DNA of 64,000 nucleotides from Dendrophyllia cribrosa. Taxonomy: Eukaryota; Cnidaria; Anthozoa; Scleractinia; Dendrophylliidae. Made by a program: the position numbers and the translations under genes. Location of the stretch: NCBI GenBank assembly GCA_024195265.1, contig JAJLRJ010000013.1:12589822-12653821 (forward strand), given 5' to 3'. A model generated the notes under the pieces. The model searched no databases. It worked only from the letters and a program-made list of their open reading frames with translations, and was not told where the DNA came from. Positions 23,380 through 35,200 of the stretch are shown here, piece by piece; the stretch's first letter is position 1, and the number at the start of each line of letters is the position of its first letter.

Positions 23380-24560
23380 GTTTATGTTTACCCCCGCCTT
23401 AATAACGTGATGATGCTGAAAACATTATATAAGACGCGACAGCGTCTTTCCTCCCCTGTGGGACACATTTTTATCTCCTGTAAGTTAATTTTTAACTTAC
23501 AGGAGAATATTGATGTCTTTGTTCTTAGACGTGTACGAGGCGCAGCCTCGTTTTGGTGCGAAGCTTGTTTTCGTCCTATAACGACATAAAATTACAGTTT
23601 TCATTCACAACTCTGGCATAGGGATATACTTCATGGTGGGTTTTAATTTATGCACATCAAAGAATTCGGCACTTATTTAGGCCTAAAAACTCATTTTAAA
23701 ATGGTTAGCTTTTATTTACTGTTATGGATATCACTACCCATAACAGTAAATAAAAGCTAACCATTTTAAAATGAGTTTTTAGGATCCCTATATGATAGGA
23801 TCCGTATATGGTGTGTTACCATGAAGTATATACCCTGGCATAAGTCTTGAACTCGTGGATTTCTTGACATATATTAGCTTGATGTCGATTACATCAAGGA
23901 TTTTCGTGAAAAGTTCGTTTTAAGGCGGGGGAAACATGAACGCCATTTTTCCGCCACTTGACATGGCTTTAATGGGAATATCTCGTTCACGTTTCAAGCA
24001 ATCTAAAAACTCTCTGCTCATCCCGTGAATCTATGTTGTGGGGTGTTTTGTGAATTTTTGAGTGATTTTTGGGTATGTTTGGGATGAAATAGTTTTTCTC
24101 AAAGGATTGGTTAAATTAAGAGAAATAAGAAATATTGAAGATTTAGTGAAGTTTAAAAAATAGAATTTGTAGTTAATAATTAATAGACGGACACCAAGTT
24201 AGTCCACTAGCAACCTGGGGTACTCTTGCGTGGGTATCGACTGTCTGTTGGTGTTCCAAAAATCATTTTCTTTCTTCTATCCTTTCTTTAAACCTCTTCA
24301 AAATTCATTCAAATTCATGTTTACCCCCGCCTTAAGAGCTCCCTCGTACGGGTGGACCGGTGAGGGTGGGACTCTGCAGGTGTCCGCCTATTAATTATTG
24401 GGGTTCAGGGGTAAGAATTAGTCGGTTTTCCCCAAACCTCTCCCTTCTTAAAACCTCTTCAAATTTCATTCAAATTCATGTTTACCCCCGCCTTAAGAGC
24501 TCCCTCGTACGGGTGGACCGGTGAGGGTGGGACTCTGCAGGTGTCCGCCTATTAATTATT
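23380..24560 (-). mobile_element. Penelope-like element terminal region, copy A
   Basis: This region shares long blocks with 59960-60600, such as GATTTTTGGGTATGTTTGGG and ATTTTTCCGCCACTT. It includes two direct copies (about 24315-24400 and 24475-24558) of GTTTACCCCCGCCTTAAGAG with the following GGACCGGTGAGGGTGGGAC. It abuts a reverse-transcriptase fragment. Confidence 0.6.
23621..23834. mobile_element. 214-bp hAT-type MITE, 8-bp duplication
   Basis: CTGGCATA occurs at 23613-23620 and again at 23835-23842. The ends GGGATATACTTCATGG and GGTATATACTTCATGG are inverted. A long inner hairpin (CCTAAAAACTCATTTTAAAA and onward) fills the centre. It is inserted in a Penelope-like repeat. Confidence 0.85.
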
Positions 24561-24785
24561 AACTACAAATCCTAAGATATACGTTTCTTTAAATCTATCA
24601 CCTTTGTAGACGCACGTATCCAAGAAAATAGTTTCTTTCTCTGAGATTTCAGCCGTTAGTTGAATGGTTTGGCGATATCTGTTTATAGCCTGTTCAATGA
24701 ACCCATTTATTTCCTCTATGCTGTTGTTCCACAAAGGGAACACGTCATCGATATATCTTTTCCACACAAGTGTGGAGCATATTTT
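24552..24785 (-). pseudogene. Reverse transcriptase fragment, Penelope-like
   Basis: The minus strand encodes WKRYIDDVFPLWN, then NGFIEQAINRYRQTIQ and EISEKETIFLDTCVYKG. YIDD is the catalytic RT motif, and the following segment resembles Penelope-like elements. Only about 72 codons remain, with no endonuclease domain. It is a truncated relic. Confidence 0.75.
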
Positions 24786-25538
24786 GGATTGGTGGGGCTA
24801 GCTCGCGCATAGCAGGAGCTCAACGAGCGCCGAAGACGCGAATTATCTAGGGGGGTCCGGTGGTATGCCCCCGAAATTTTTGAAATTTAGAGCTTCTAAA
24901 ATTCATCGGAAACGCGTTTATTTCTATCAATCCTAAGAAAATTTTATCAAGTTTTTATCACCATTCAGTTAGTTTTTTCAGCACAAAAACGTACATTAGG
25001 AACATAATTATAATATGGTATGACGTTCATTCAAAGTGACAAAAGCTTAATATTAAAGCCAGTCCTTAATTTATGTTCTTTTACCATTTAAAGTGGATTT
25101 CACCGAACAGAACAAATTATCAAGAATAAAGAAATGTCTTAAAGTTTTCGCGTTGGACCTATTTCGGGTTCATGATATGCTAGTCCAGTTAGTTGGCTAT
25201 ATGAAGGAGGTCAGCGTCAGTGAATGTTCCAAAGTTACGTTTGCGGTTATCATTTCGACTGACAAATTCGCTAGCCACATCAACAAGTCGCACAACGTCT
25301 GTTCTTGTCTTGTGCGTATTTAAGATTGCAACATTAATCCAGTCTGTTCAGGGGGTCATCTTTGCTCGCATTTCGTTTGCAACGCCAATTGCCCATCCAC
25401 GGATGGAAACGAAACTTCGGTCGCTAACTTCTGATCGTCTAAACTTAATTGTTAAAATGCAGCAGTCAAAGAACAGATATAAAAAATAACGCCAACGCTT
25501 AAAGACATGTTGAATTTGATCGAAACACTCTGAGCATA

Positions 25539-26067
25539 GAGAATTAGAAATGGATCGCGATTTCAAAACACGTAATACTATAGGAACTATACTATGGATA
25601 CCCATTAATCATTATGCGAATTTCCTGTTGTCTCATTTTATCAGTGTTATGAAATAATAGTTGCCGATTATAACTGTTTACTTAAAACAGTTCTGTCATA
25701 GACGGCATTATTGTGGTCATTGTAAATGTTGTTGAGCGAAACCAAACAAACATTGGGTTTGCTTTTAACGCAAAGATTAGAAGTACTTTTCTAAATGCAA
25801 AAAAAAAAAAAGAATTAGAAATAGATCGCGATTTCAAAACACGTAATACTATAGGAACTATACTATGGGTACCCATTAATCATTATGCGAATTTCCTGTT
25901 GTCCCATTTTATCAGTGTTGTTATGAAATAATAGTTGCATTATAACTGTTTACTTAAAACAGTTCTGTCCGTAGACGGCATTATTGTGGTCTTTGTAAAT
26001 GTTGTTGAGCGAACCAAACAAACATTCGGTTTGCTTTAACGCAAAGATTAGAAGTACTTTTCTAAAT
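25539..26067. repeat. ~265-bp tandem duplication
   Basis: Two near-identical copies (about 25539-25799 and 25812-26067) share AGAAATGGATCGCGATTTC, TATACTATGG and ATTAGAAGTACTTTTCTAAA. They are separated by an A-rich junction. No convincing coding potential. The adjacent 24840-25538 shows nothing recognisable. Confidence 0.85.
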
Positions 26068-26333
26068 GGAAAAAAAAATTCCCGGCAAAATTATTGGTGG
26101 GACCGTGGGGTTATAGCCCACCCAGCCCCATAGCTCCGCGGTCGCCCTTAAGATTTCGGTTTCAACCGCTGCCATGAAAATGTTGGAAAAAGCTTCATTG
26201 TCATCCCAAAAAGCAGCCCAAACATTTCCAGCAGAACTGGTGTCATCAAGAATATTTCACTCTCCATTGCATCACAGTGGAAATGGTTCAGAACTGTAAC
26301 TTGCGAACGCCGTTTTGAAATCCGTGACTACTA

Positions 26334-26387
26334 AGACCATAATTCGCTGCGCGCTTACATCCGGTTGACGTCATAAAAGGTAAAATC
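26334..26387. promoter_or_regulatory. PHF24-proximal arm of the shared promoter inverted repeat
   Basis: Reverse-complement copy of 23048-23101, 101-154 bp upstream of the PHF24 start codon. It holds TTGACGTCAT and ACATCCGG. Placement at the same distance from both genes suggests that each carries half of a duplicated bidirectional promoter. Confidence 0.6.
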
Positions 26388-26487
26388 AATTGTGCGGCCA
26401 GCTGGTTAGTAACCAAAACATTACGTTAGGGAATTTTTACACTTCAAAAATGTGACGTTTAGCTTGGAATTCTCACAGGATTTTGCA

Positions 26488-26862
26488 ATGGGAGTTATTG
26501 TATCCAAAGAAAATAGAGATCGGACTAAAAAAGTCCAGCAGACGGCTGCTGTTGTGTCAGCTCTAAAGATGGCGTCGAAAGACTCTAAAGGCAAAGACAG
26601 CCCAACAATTAGCAACCACAGCAAAGATAGTCCGTCCCTTGAAAGACAAACACACATGGTTTCGCATGAACAGAAAAATGTTAGGTTTGCTAGCAGAGAT
26701 GATGATTATGACAGGGAACACATGAATCATGACAAGTCTTCACTCTCTTATGGTCTGCCAGAGTTGGGAACGGATTCCTATGCCAGTGGTACGACAGGAT
26801 ATTGGAACACAAGTGACAAGGTTGTTGTCAACATTCCATACTTTGGTGCTTGGAAAACTAGA
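26488..26862 (+). CDS. PHF24: PHF24 exon 1: myristoylation motif and Ser-rich region
   Basis: 125 codons. Gly2 and Ser6 in MGVIVSKE fit an N-myristoylation consensus, implying membrane attachment. QQTAAVVSALKM follows, like the vertebrate VSLAVSAFK helix. The remainder is Ser/Asp/Lys-rich, ends YFGAWKTR and has a GTAAGT donor in phase 0. Confidence 0.88.
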
Positions 26863-29178
26863 GTAAGTATTTAAAGTTTTGAATTGCAAGCCTGATAACC
26901 ACTTAATAAGCTTATAACAAATATACTGATTTACTTCAGACTTAATTTAGTAGTTACAATAATTGTATTAAAAGTACAAGTTTTTTGACATCTTTTGAGT
27001 AAACATTCCTTTAGAAACGTTTGTCTTTTTCAAAATGCAATTACAGTAGGTGCCGTGAAGGTGTCAAGTTCTCGATTTTCCGACAAATGACAAATCTTCC
27101 TTTTACATTTCTTGCATTTTTCTTCGCCAGTTGAATAAAACCAGCCGACTGTTGAAACAGAAGCCAAATTTTCTATTCTGACAGAATGCTTTTAAAAACT
27201 CATGTTGTAAAAACTCATACAAAAGTTTTTTAGGTTTGGCCATGTTCATTTTTCTTGCATTTTTTATGAAAGGGGGATCCTTTACAACTGCAAGTTTGAT
27301 ATGGACACCTCATTAGAGACACATTCTTGATATGGACGCTTCATTAGAGACACATACTTGATATGGACACCTCATATTAAGGTCTATTAAAGACACATAT
27401 TTGGTATGGACACCTCATTTACAGCTCATTGTTCAAGAAACACCTCATTATAACTTAATGATTAATTGATATCTACATTTACTTAATAGTCAGACACCAG
27501 ATCACAAATCTTATAAATAAAATGACAATTATTGTTCAAAGGCTGTTAATAATTGATTTCTATGATGGGATATCAGAATCTATGCTAAAGAGACAGCATA
27601 AATTGATTACACAATAAAGTAAATAAATAATGATTTGAAATATAGGGATAAACTTTTTAAATCACCTTGAATATATTTCATACTAAACTGATTAATTAAA
27701 AGCTTTACAAGTGTTAAATTGATAATTTGTAGTTGTCTGTAAATCTTGTAACAATAATAATGTATTACATTCAGGACATAATCAATAGTCTTGTTGGTGT
27801 AATATGATGATGCTCGATGATGCTTAATTGTGCTGATTAATGTTAAATTTTTAATCTGTAAAGGAACTACAAGCCAATTATCACTGTAAAAGTGGAGTGT
27901 TACTGCAAAGCTATTAAAAGATTTCCAGGCCCATAAATAAAAACATTAAAAGGTGTGTAAATAATAATTTCAAAGTACGTACTATTAACAATTTTAAAGT
28001 ACTATTTTAAAACCAATTTAAACACGCAAACAGACTTCATTATGAACTGTCAAATAAAAGTTATATCAACACTGGTCTACAGATGTTCTCTTGTGCCACA
28101 CCGTCATAAGAAATCAGGACCAGCCAGCTGTTAATGAATGGCAAAGCCATGAGAGAACTTCTGGCCAAGAGCACCTTGGTTTACCATGCTGGATGAACCT
28201 TGACACTTAATTCTAATCCTATTATAATCAAATTCAAATCTCCTGTGATCACATCCAAGTTAAAAATAAGTGTGACAAGCATACAGTGCCACTGTTCAAA
28301 ATTTCAACCATATGAAACAATGTTAATACACTGAAACATTTTATAGAAATGATAACATTTATTTATACCTCATTTGCCTTGTACCTTCTTACTTATTATT
28401 AAAGTCGTTTTTCAATAGCTCCTCCCCCCCCCCCCCACCCATTTTTAATCAATACTGGTTTATTATCTTTAGTTACAGAATTTATTAACTTCAATTTTGC
28501 ATAAAATTCATTTTAATTTCCAAAATAAGGTTGAGAATGAAGAGCTGTGCTCTATTTGTCGTGTGTATACTGGAGCCGAAGTTCATCCTTGCCGAGTGTG
28601 TTGCAAGGTATTCCATGAACTCTGTTTGAAGAAGAAAGGCAAGTTGTATGATCAGTCAGAACTGCAGGCATTTAGGAAGGCAAATACAGAGACAGGATGG
28701 AGTTGCTCTGATTGTGTGAGTAATTTGCTGTTTAAATCATATTCAATAACAAAATTCTTGATTGCCATTGGTCATCCATGCATATTGACCATATTGATAA
28801 TTGGTGCGCAGTCACATGGGTGTCCAATTACACCTGCACAATTGCAATGTTTGTAATTAGAAAGCTGTAATTGGACACCTTATAATAAGTTGCACACGTC
28901 AATCAGGTGCACTTGAATGTTTTTTGTTTCCCTGTTTCCCTCCTAGTTTCAAACTCATAGAAAATATCCCTGATGTTTTGAGTACATAAAATTAGTCCAC
29001 ATAGACTTTGTAAACTCAAATTTTGTTGTTCGTGCAATTAATTCAAGGCTAACAACTGTGAATGTAATTTTAGATACCCTTGCACTATCAGCATGTGATT
29101 TGATTAATTTGAAATTAATCGTCCAGTGTCAGTTACTCCCCCCTGGGGGGGGGGGGGGGGGGGTACTCCCATATATGA

Positions 29179-29210
<32 letters not shown>

Positions 29211-32200
29211 CGTTTTCAGGCAGTTTAGTCTGGGATAGGGTATAGTATTCAGAGATTTTTGGTCTAGAATAGGGTTGCAAAATGTAGCAAAAGTGGTCTA
29301 GTATAGGTTAAGGGTCTCAGAGTCCCAGCGGAACACCCCCACCAAAAAAATTACTCCCTCAATTATACTCCACTCAGTCCAATTACGATTACTAATAACT
29401 ACAAACTGTCAAGGGAAATAAGACACAATTTGGTTCGGGAGGAAGCGGGGGTACTCTGTCCATTTTTGGGTGGTGGACTGTGCTGCTGGGACTCTGTAAC
29501 TCTTACCCTCAGACCATGTGTAGCTACATTTTGCAATTATTTACTTACTTTAGTATACCTGCCAACGTTTTCCGAGTAATAGGCGTGAGAATTTTTTCGT
29601 GGGAGTGCCACCGTGCCACAGGGGGGAGTGCCAGGATTTCCGAAGGCAACCGGACCACATCCGAAGAGAACCCAATCTATTCCGAAGATGTCCGAATTTG
29701 TCCGAAGACGGTTCCGAAGAATTCGGAAGTTTCCATGGACCCCAGACCTCTGTTTAATAACATCCAGCTGTAATTGCATCTAATTGTAATGTTCAGAATG
29801 TTAAAAACCTACAAAAAAGTGCCATATTTTCATAAACGTAACTTACTTTTAACTGGATCATGCAATCAGTTAAAGCTGATAGCTAAATCTGTAAGTTAGG
29901 CGTGAGAAATTGCTCCGTAGGCGTGAGTAGATGTAAGATTGGAGTTTTGGACTCGCAGGCGTGAGACTTGGCAGGTATATACTTTAGTAGTCAAAGCGTT
30001 CACCTAATAATTAAATGTTTGGATATTGTGTTTGCAGGAAGGCTTCACAACTCTTCTAACAGATGAAGAAATGCAACAATTGATAGAGAATTTTGATAAA
30101 CTAGATGTGAATCAAGGTACATAGTACTTATTAAGCAAATTATGTTTATTGTAAAAGTGTCAAGAGTTATGATTTAGCTGGCCTGAGTGTTAATCCTACC
30201 CTTAAACTAGAATTATAATTGAAGGGCTTGGAGAATAACCAACCTATGTCGAATTTAAGGCCTTTTTTTATTTTTTCGCACTCATTTTGCCTTATTTTTG
30301 GCATGTGACCTACAAATTAATTGCAAAACATTGTTCAGAATTTTTTTATGCTGTTTATTCCGTCGTTTTAGAGAAATAACGTATGCAAAAAAATAAATTG
30401 TCTCGTCTATGAGATGTTTTTTATTCACAAACTGAGACCAAGTCTCAATGTTCAAAGTGACTCAATTCGTGCGAAAGTTTTTACATAGTTTTATTATTTC
30501 TTATTGCATGCTTTTATTGTTAGTTTTCAACACCCCGTTTTTCATATTTCACTTCTTTGTTCAACCATATATTTAGTACTTATGTAAATTCTTATCCTCA
30601 CTTTTGCTTGATAATAGACCGTAGAACGGTCGAAACGTCGCGTTTTAATCCCACTAGTTTTTACTACAAAAAAATAAATAAATAAATAAACTAAACTCCC
30701 TGTCTCCCGTTGAATTCCGCTCACGAAAATGAATCCCGAATTTCTCCATTGTATGCTGATTTTTTTTTTCACTTCAGATGGCCAAGATTGGGCCCGAACC
30801 GCTAAATCCCGCTCAAGAAAAATTAATCCCAAAGTCCATTCCCTCAAAATCGCTTCATTTTTATCACCAATAGTCAGCAAAGGTGTCGCAAATCATGTCG
30901 GGATATCAATCAGGAGTACCCAACGACAGTTTCGAAGAAAATCCACCGTACAGTGTTCTTAACATTTCCCGAGTGCTGCTACGTCAATCTTGTTTAATAT
31001 TTAACTTTCCTGGGAAAAAAATACCCGCTCTTCACAGCCAGCAAGCAGGCTTTTGAAGTTATCGGACTCCCAGCCAGCGATCGACTTTTAGGTTGTCAAC
31101 GAGCCAGCAGGCTTTGAATTTGTCACCTAGCTAGCCAGCATAAAAAAAGTTTGCTACAAGTTTGCCAGCATGTTCGAGTTTATTTTTTTTGCCAGCCAGC
31201 GAGGAATTTCAATACCATAGAAAAGTGCATTTCCTTACACTATTTATATATCGATTTAGTATTGGGTATCATGGACAAAAAGTACGTAAACAGTCTTATT
31301 TTTACATTCGACTGGAAAGTTTTTGTGTAAAAGATTACACTTATCACACAACAGTAAACAAAAAGGAAAGATAAAATGTGCTTACAGTGTTCTGATTATC
31401 CGTAAGGAATCCAAGCTGCACTCGTGAAATCCCTCCAAAAGAAGAGTATAGTACAAACAATGTCCATTCATTTAACAGTCGTAATCTAGATCTATCGTTG
31501 TTATTATAAGTGCAACAAGCAACCTATAACTTGCTTCAAAGGGTTACATTCGATACACTTTCCACACCTTCTTGTCCAGATTCATGTAAGATGAGAAGCT
31601 TCCCCAAAGTTTCTCTTTTAGTATCGTGTTGCCATCCTTTTCTGCTGGTATTAACTTTTCCGCTATCCAGCGTTCTGCGTCTCCCATCTAAGACAACAAT
31701 TACTATACGTTAGTGCATGAAAGAGAAGCCTTGCGACACATTAATGTTGTTGTTAAAGTACAGGACTAATGGCTAAAACATATTAACGAAAACAAAATGA
31801 GCATCGTCAATCAAATAAAATTTGTGTCCTCTTTGAGATGGTTCTTTTGACTGTGAGGTATATATATCTTCTCCTTATTTGCTGGCCAATAACTTGGGCA
31901 CATGTTTATAGTGTGTCAGTGGTCGTGTAAGAATTAGCGTATAAAATAGCAACTTACCTTAAATATCTGCTTGCTTCTGTTTTTTTCCGGCTCCTCTGTA
32001 ATCAAAAAGTAAAGAAAGGCTTTGATGCAATATTCGTGCACTTGACATCAATGCACAGCCTAGTGACAACTTATAGATGATAGTCAACGACTTCCGCTAT
32101 GGCATAATATTTACGTAATAATAATAATAACAATAATAATAATAATGATGATGATGATGATGATGATGATGACAAGTGCTTCACAATTTAAAAATGTAAA

Positions 32201-35200
32201 TTAACCAAAATATAACTTGGAAAGTTCTTTAAAATTGTTTTAGTCTGTTGTACAGTATTTTTTCTTCCCTTGTTAAGCAATAAGGATAATTCTGACTTAC
32301 TTGTCTACAAAACCCTCACTAGGCTTTGTCTGGCCAGTGTCTGCCATTTTTTGTTGTCAAATAAACCTACGAAACAAACAAATGTCAGTATAAACATCTC
32401 GTTGGCGAAACAGCAAATCCCCGCAAAAGATTCAATACAGAAGCCGCAAGGATTCGCAGAAAAAGCCATCGTCATTTGTTTGTTACTGAGGCGATCACCG
32501 CAAAAGACTCACGACAGAAGCAAAAGTAATCGTCAGTTGTTCGTCGGGCGATCACCACAAAAGACTCACGACAGAAGCCGCAAGGATTCGCAGCAAAAGC
32601 AATCGTCAATTATTTGTCAGGCGATCACCGCAAAAGACTCACGACAGAAGCCGCAAGGATTCGCAGCAAAAGCAATCGTCAATTATTTGTCAGGCGATCA
32701 CCGCAAAAGACTCACGACAGAAGCCGCAAGGATTCGCAGCAAAAGCAATCGTCAGTTGTTTGTTACTGAGGCGATCACCGCAAAAGTCTCACGCAAAAAT
32801 TCACAGCAAAAGCAATTATATAATCATGCAGTTGTTCGTAACGGAGGCGATCACCGCAAAAGACTCACGACAGAAGCCGCAAGGATTCACAGCAAAAGCA
32901 ATCGTCAGTTGTTCGTTACTGAGGCGATCACCGCAAAAGACTAACGCAAAAATTCACAGCAAAATCAATTATCATACAGTTGTTCGTAACGGAGGCGATC
33001 ACCGCAAAAGACTCACGACAGAAGCCGCAAGGATTCACAGCAAAAGCAATCACCAGTTGTCAGTAAATGAGGCGATCACCGCAAAAGACTCACGACAGAA
33101 GCCGCAAGGATTCACAGCAAAAGCAATCATCAGTTGTTAGTAAATGAGGCGATCACCGCAAAAGACTCACGACAGAAGCCGCAAGGATTCACAGCAAAAG
33201 CAATCATCAGTTGTTAGTAAATGAGGCGATCACCGCAAAAGACTCACGACAGAAGCCGCAAGGATTCACAGCAAAAGCAATCATCAGTTGTTAGTAAATG
33301 AGGCGATCACCGCAAAAGACTCACGACAGAAGCCGCAAGGATTCGCAGCAAAAGCAATCATCAGTTGTTAGTAAATGAGGCGATCACCGCAAAAGACTCA
33401 CGACAAAAGCCGCAAGGATTCGCAGCAAAAGCAATCGTCAGTTGTTAGTAAATGAGGCGATCACCGCAAAAGACTCACGACAGAAGCCGCAAGGATTCAC
33501 AGCAAAAGCAATCATCAGTTGTTAGTAAATGAGGCGATCACCGCAAAAGACTCACGACAGAAGCCGCAAGGATTCGCAGCAAAAGCAATCATCAGTTGTT
33601 AGTAAATGAGGCGATCACCGCAAAAGACTCACGACAAAAGCCGCAAGGATTCGCAGCAAAAGCAATCGTCAGTTGTTAGTAAATGAGGCGATCACCGCAA
33701 AAGACTCACGACAGAAGCCGCAAGGATTCACAGAAAAAGCCATCGTTAGTTGTTCATAACTGAAGCGAGCGTGACAGAAACCAACCAACAATATTTGGAG
33801 TAAGAGGTTGGAAATTTTTTTTTAGCAACACACAGAGAGCTCTAGACCCAGCTAAACCGTTCACCACTAGTCCTTGAAGCCTGCCAAGAGTCACTTTGTC
33901 AGAGTCTTGTTGGAAAGTCCGTCTGCGTTATCGTAGACATCGACCAAGCAATTTAAACCTGTGAAATGGAACATCTTAATAAAGTGAGATATAATTTATA
34001 CGCACACTGGATTTGTCCTGCTCAATCTCGGAATGAAAATATAAAACGAAATCATTTATTCTGATTATTAAGACGAACTAAATGATTTAAGTAGCCTTAA
34101 CGTATAATGCGTCCTTTGCCCATATTTATACTGAGACAAGACCTCTCTACTAGTCAACGAGCTGAAACAACGCCTGCAATTTCGTGTAGATCCTCTGATA
34201 TTCTGGAAACTTTCCTCGGGAAATTACTGTACCATTCGCTTCTGTTCCAAAAATTTTTCGGAATTTTGTTTACATTAGTTTACTATCTTATTAAATCCGG
34301 ACTCTCGATTATCCGGACTGTTCAACCGCGCGGGGCATGAGCCCCAGGGCGCGGTTCATGTTCTACACTTGGTTTTTTCGTCTTGTCGGTAAATCAGGGC
34401 CCAAGCTCGGCGCGGCCAAAACTGGCTGGGCTTCCGATCGCGAAACGATTAATCATGTTCATGTTGCACCGTACAGATATACACCAGCCGGTATACAATA
34501 TTTACATTGGACTGATCGAAAAAAGCGGAAGGAATCACTGACCAAGGAAGCAGAGTTCCAATGTTAAAGATGTCTATGCGAGTTTATATCTCTCAACTAC
34601 ACTTGCTTGCTGAACGCTATCAACAGACGTTTTGAAATAAACGCACTTCGTGGTTGTCAGGCAATTTGACCCTGGAGGTCGATAATGAGAGTCAAACTTT
34701 TCTTGCGTATCGTACCGCATATCTCACGTGGCGACTGTCACGCAAACTTCAGATGTCTGTCTCTCGTGTGATTACTTTGGTAATGTTTTAGCGGAGCACT
34801 CGCCGGCCCGAAGGCCTGGCTGCGCAGCCCCATACTCATAGATCCTAGCCCGTCATTTTTCATGGTCATGGCTCGCAGAATGTTTCGCGGGCGCGCGTGT
34901 GCCCGCTGCCCTCCGCCGTCGCGCAGGACTAGCTCGCGGGCGCGTATGACGTCGCAAAACATGCGCGAACGACGTCATGTTGAAACCAAAGCGAGGCTTT
35001 TTTTCGCGCGGTTACACGGCCGAATGTCACGTCAGCTGGGAAAACACTTTGATGTTTTGCTGTGTTAACTGTGCGGAGAAAACGGTTTAAATTAAAGTCG
35101 TTATTTTCCTGCATTTTTTCGTGGTTTGCTACTCAAGACAGAGATACTAATTAAGGGATACTCAGAAGCCGCTTTAGTGGGAAAAGAAGAGCTTTCAGGG

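Noticed and set aside
32270..33140. Long plus-strand ORFs across the 77-bp array
   Set aside because: They are translations of a tandem repeat. The unit length is not a multiple of three and no splice or start context supports coding.
32426..33763. CRISPR-like regular repeats
   Set aside because: The whole 77-bp unit repeats, including the supposed spacers, and the genome is animal.
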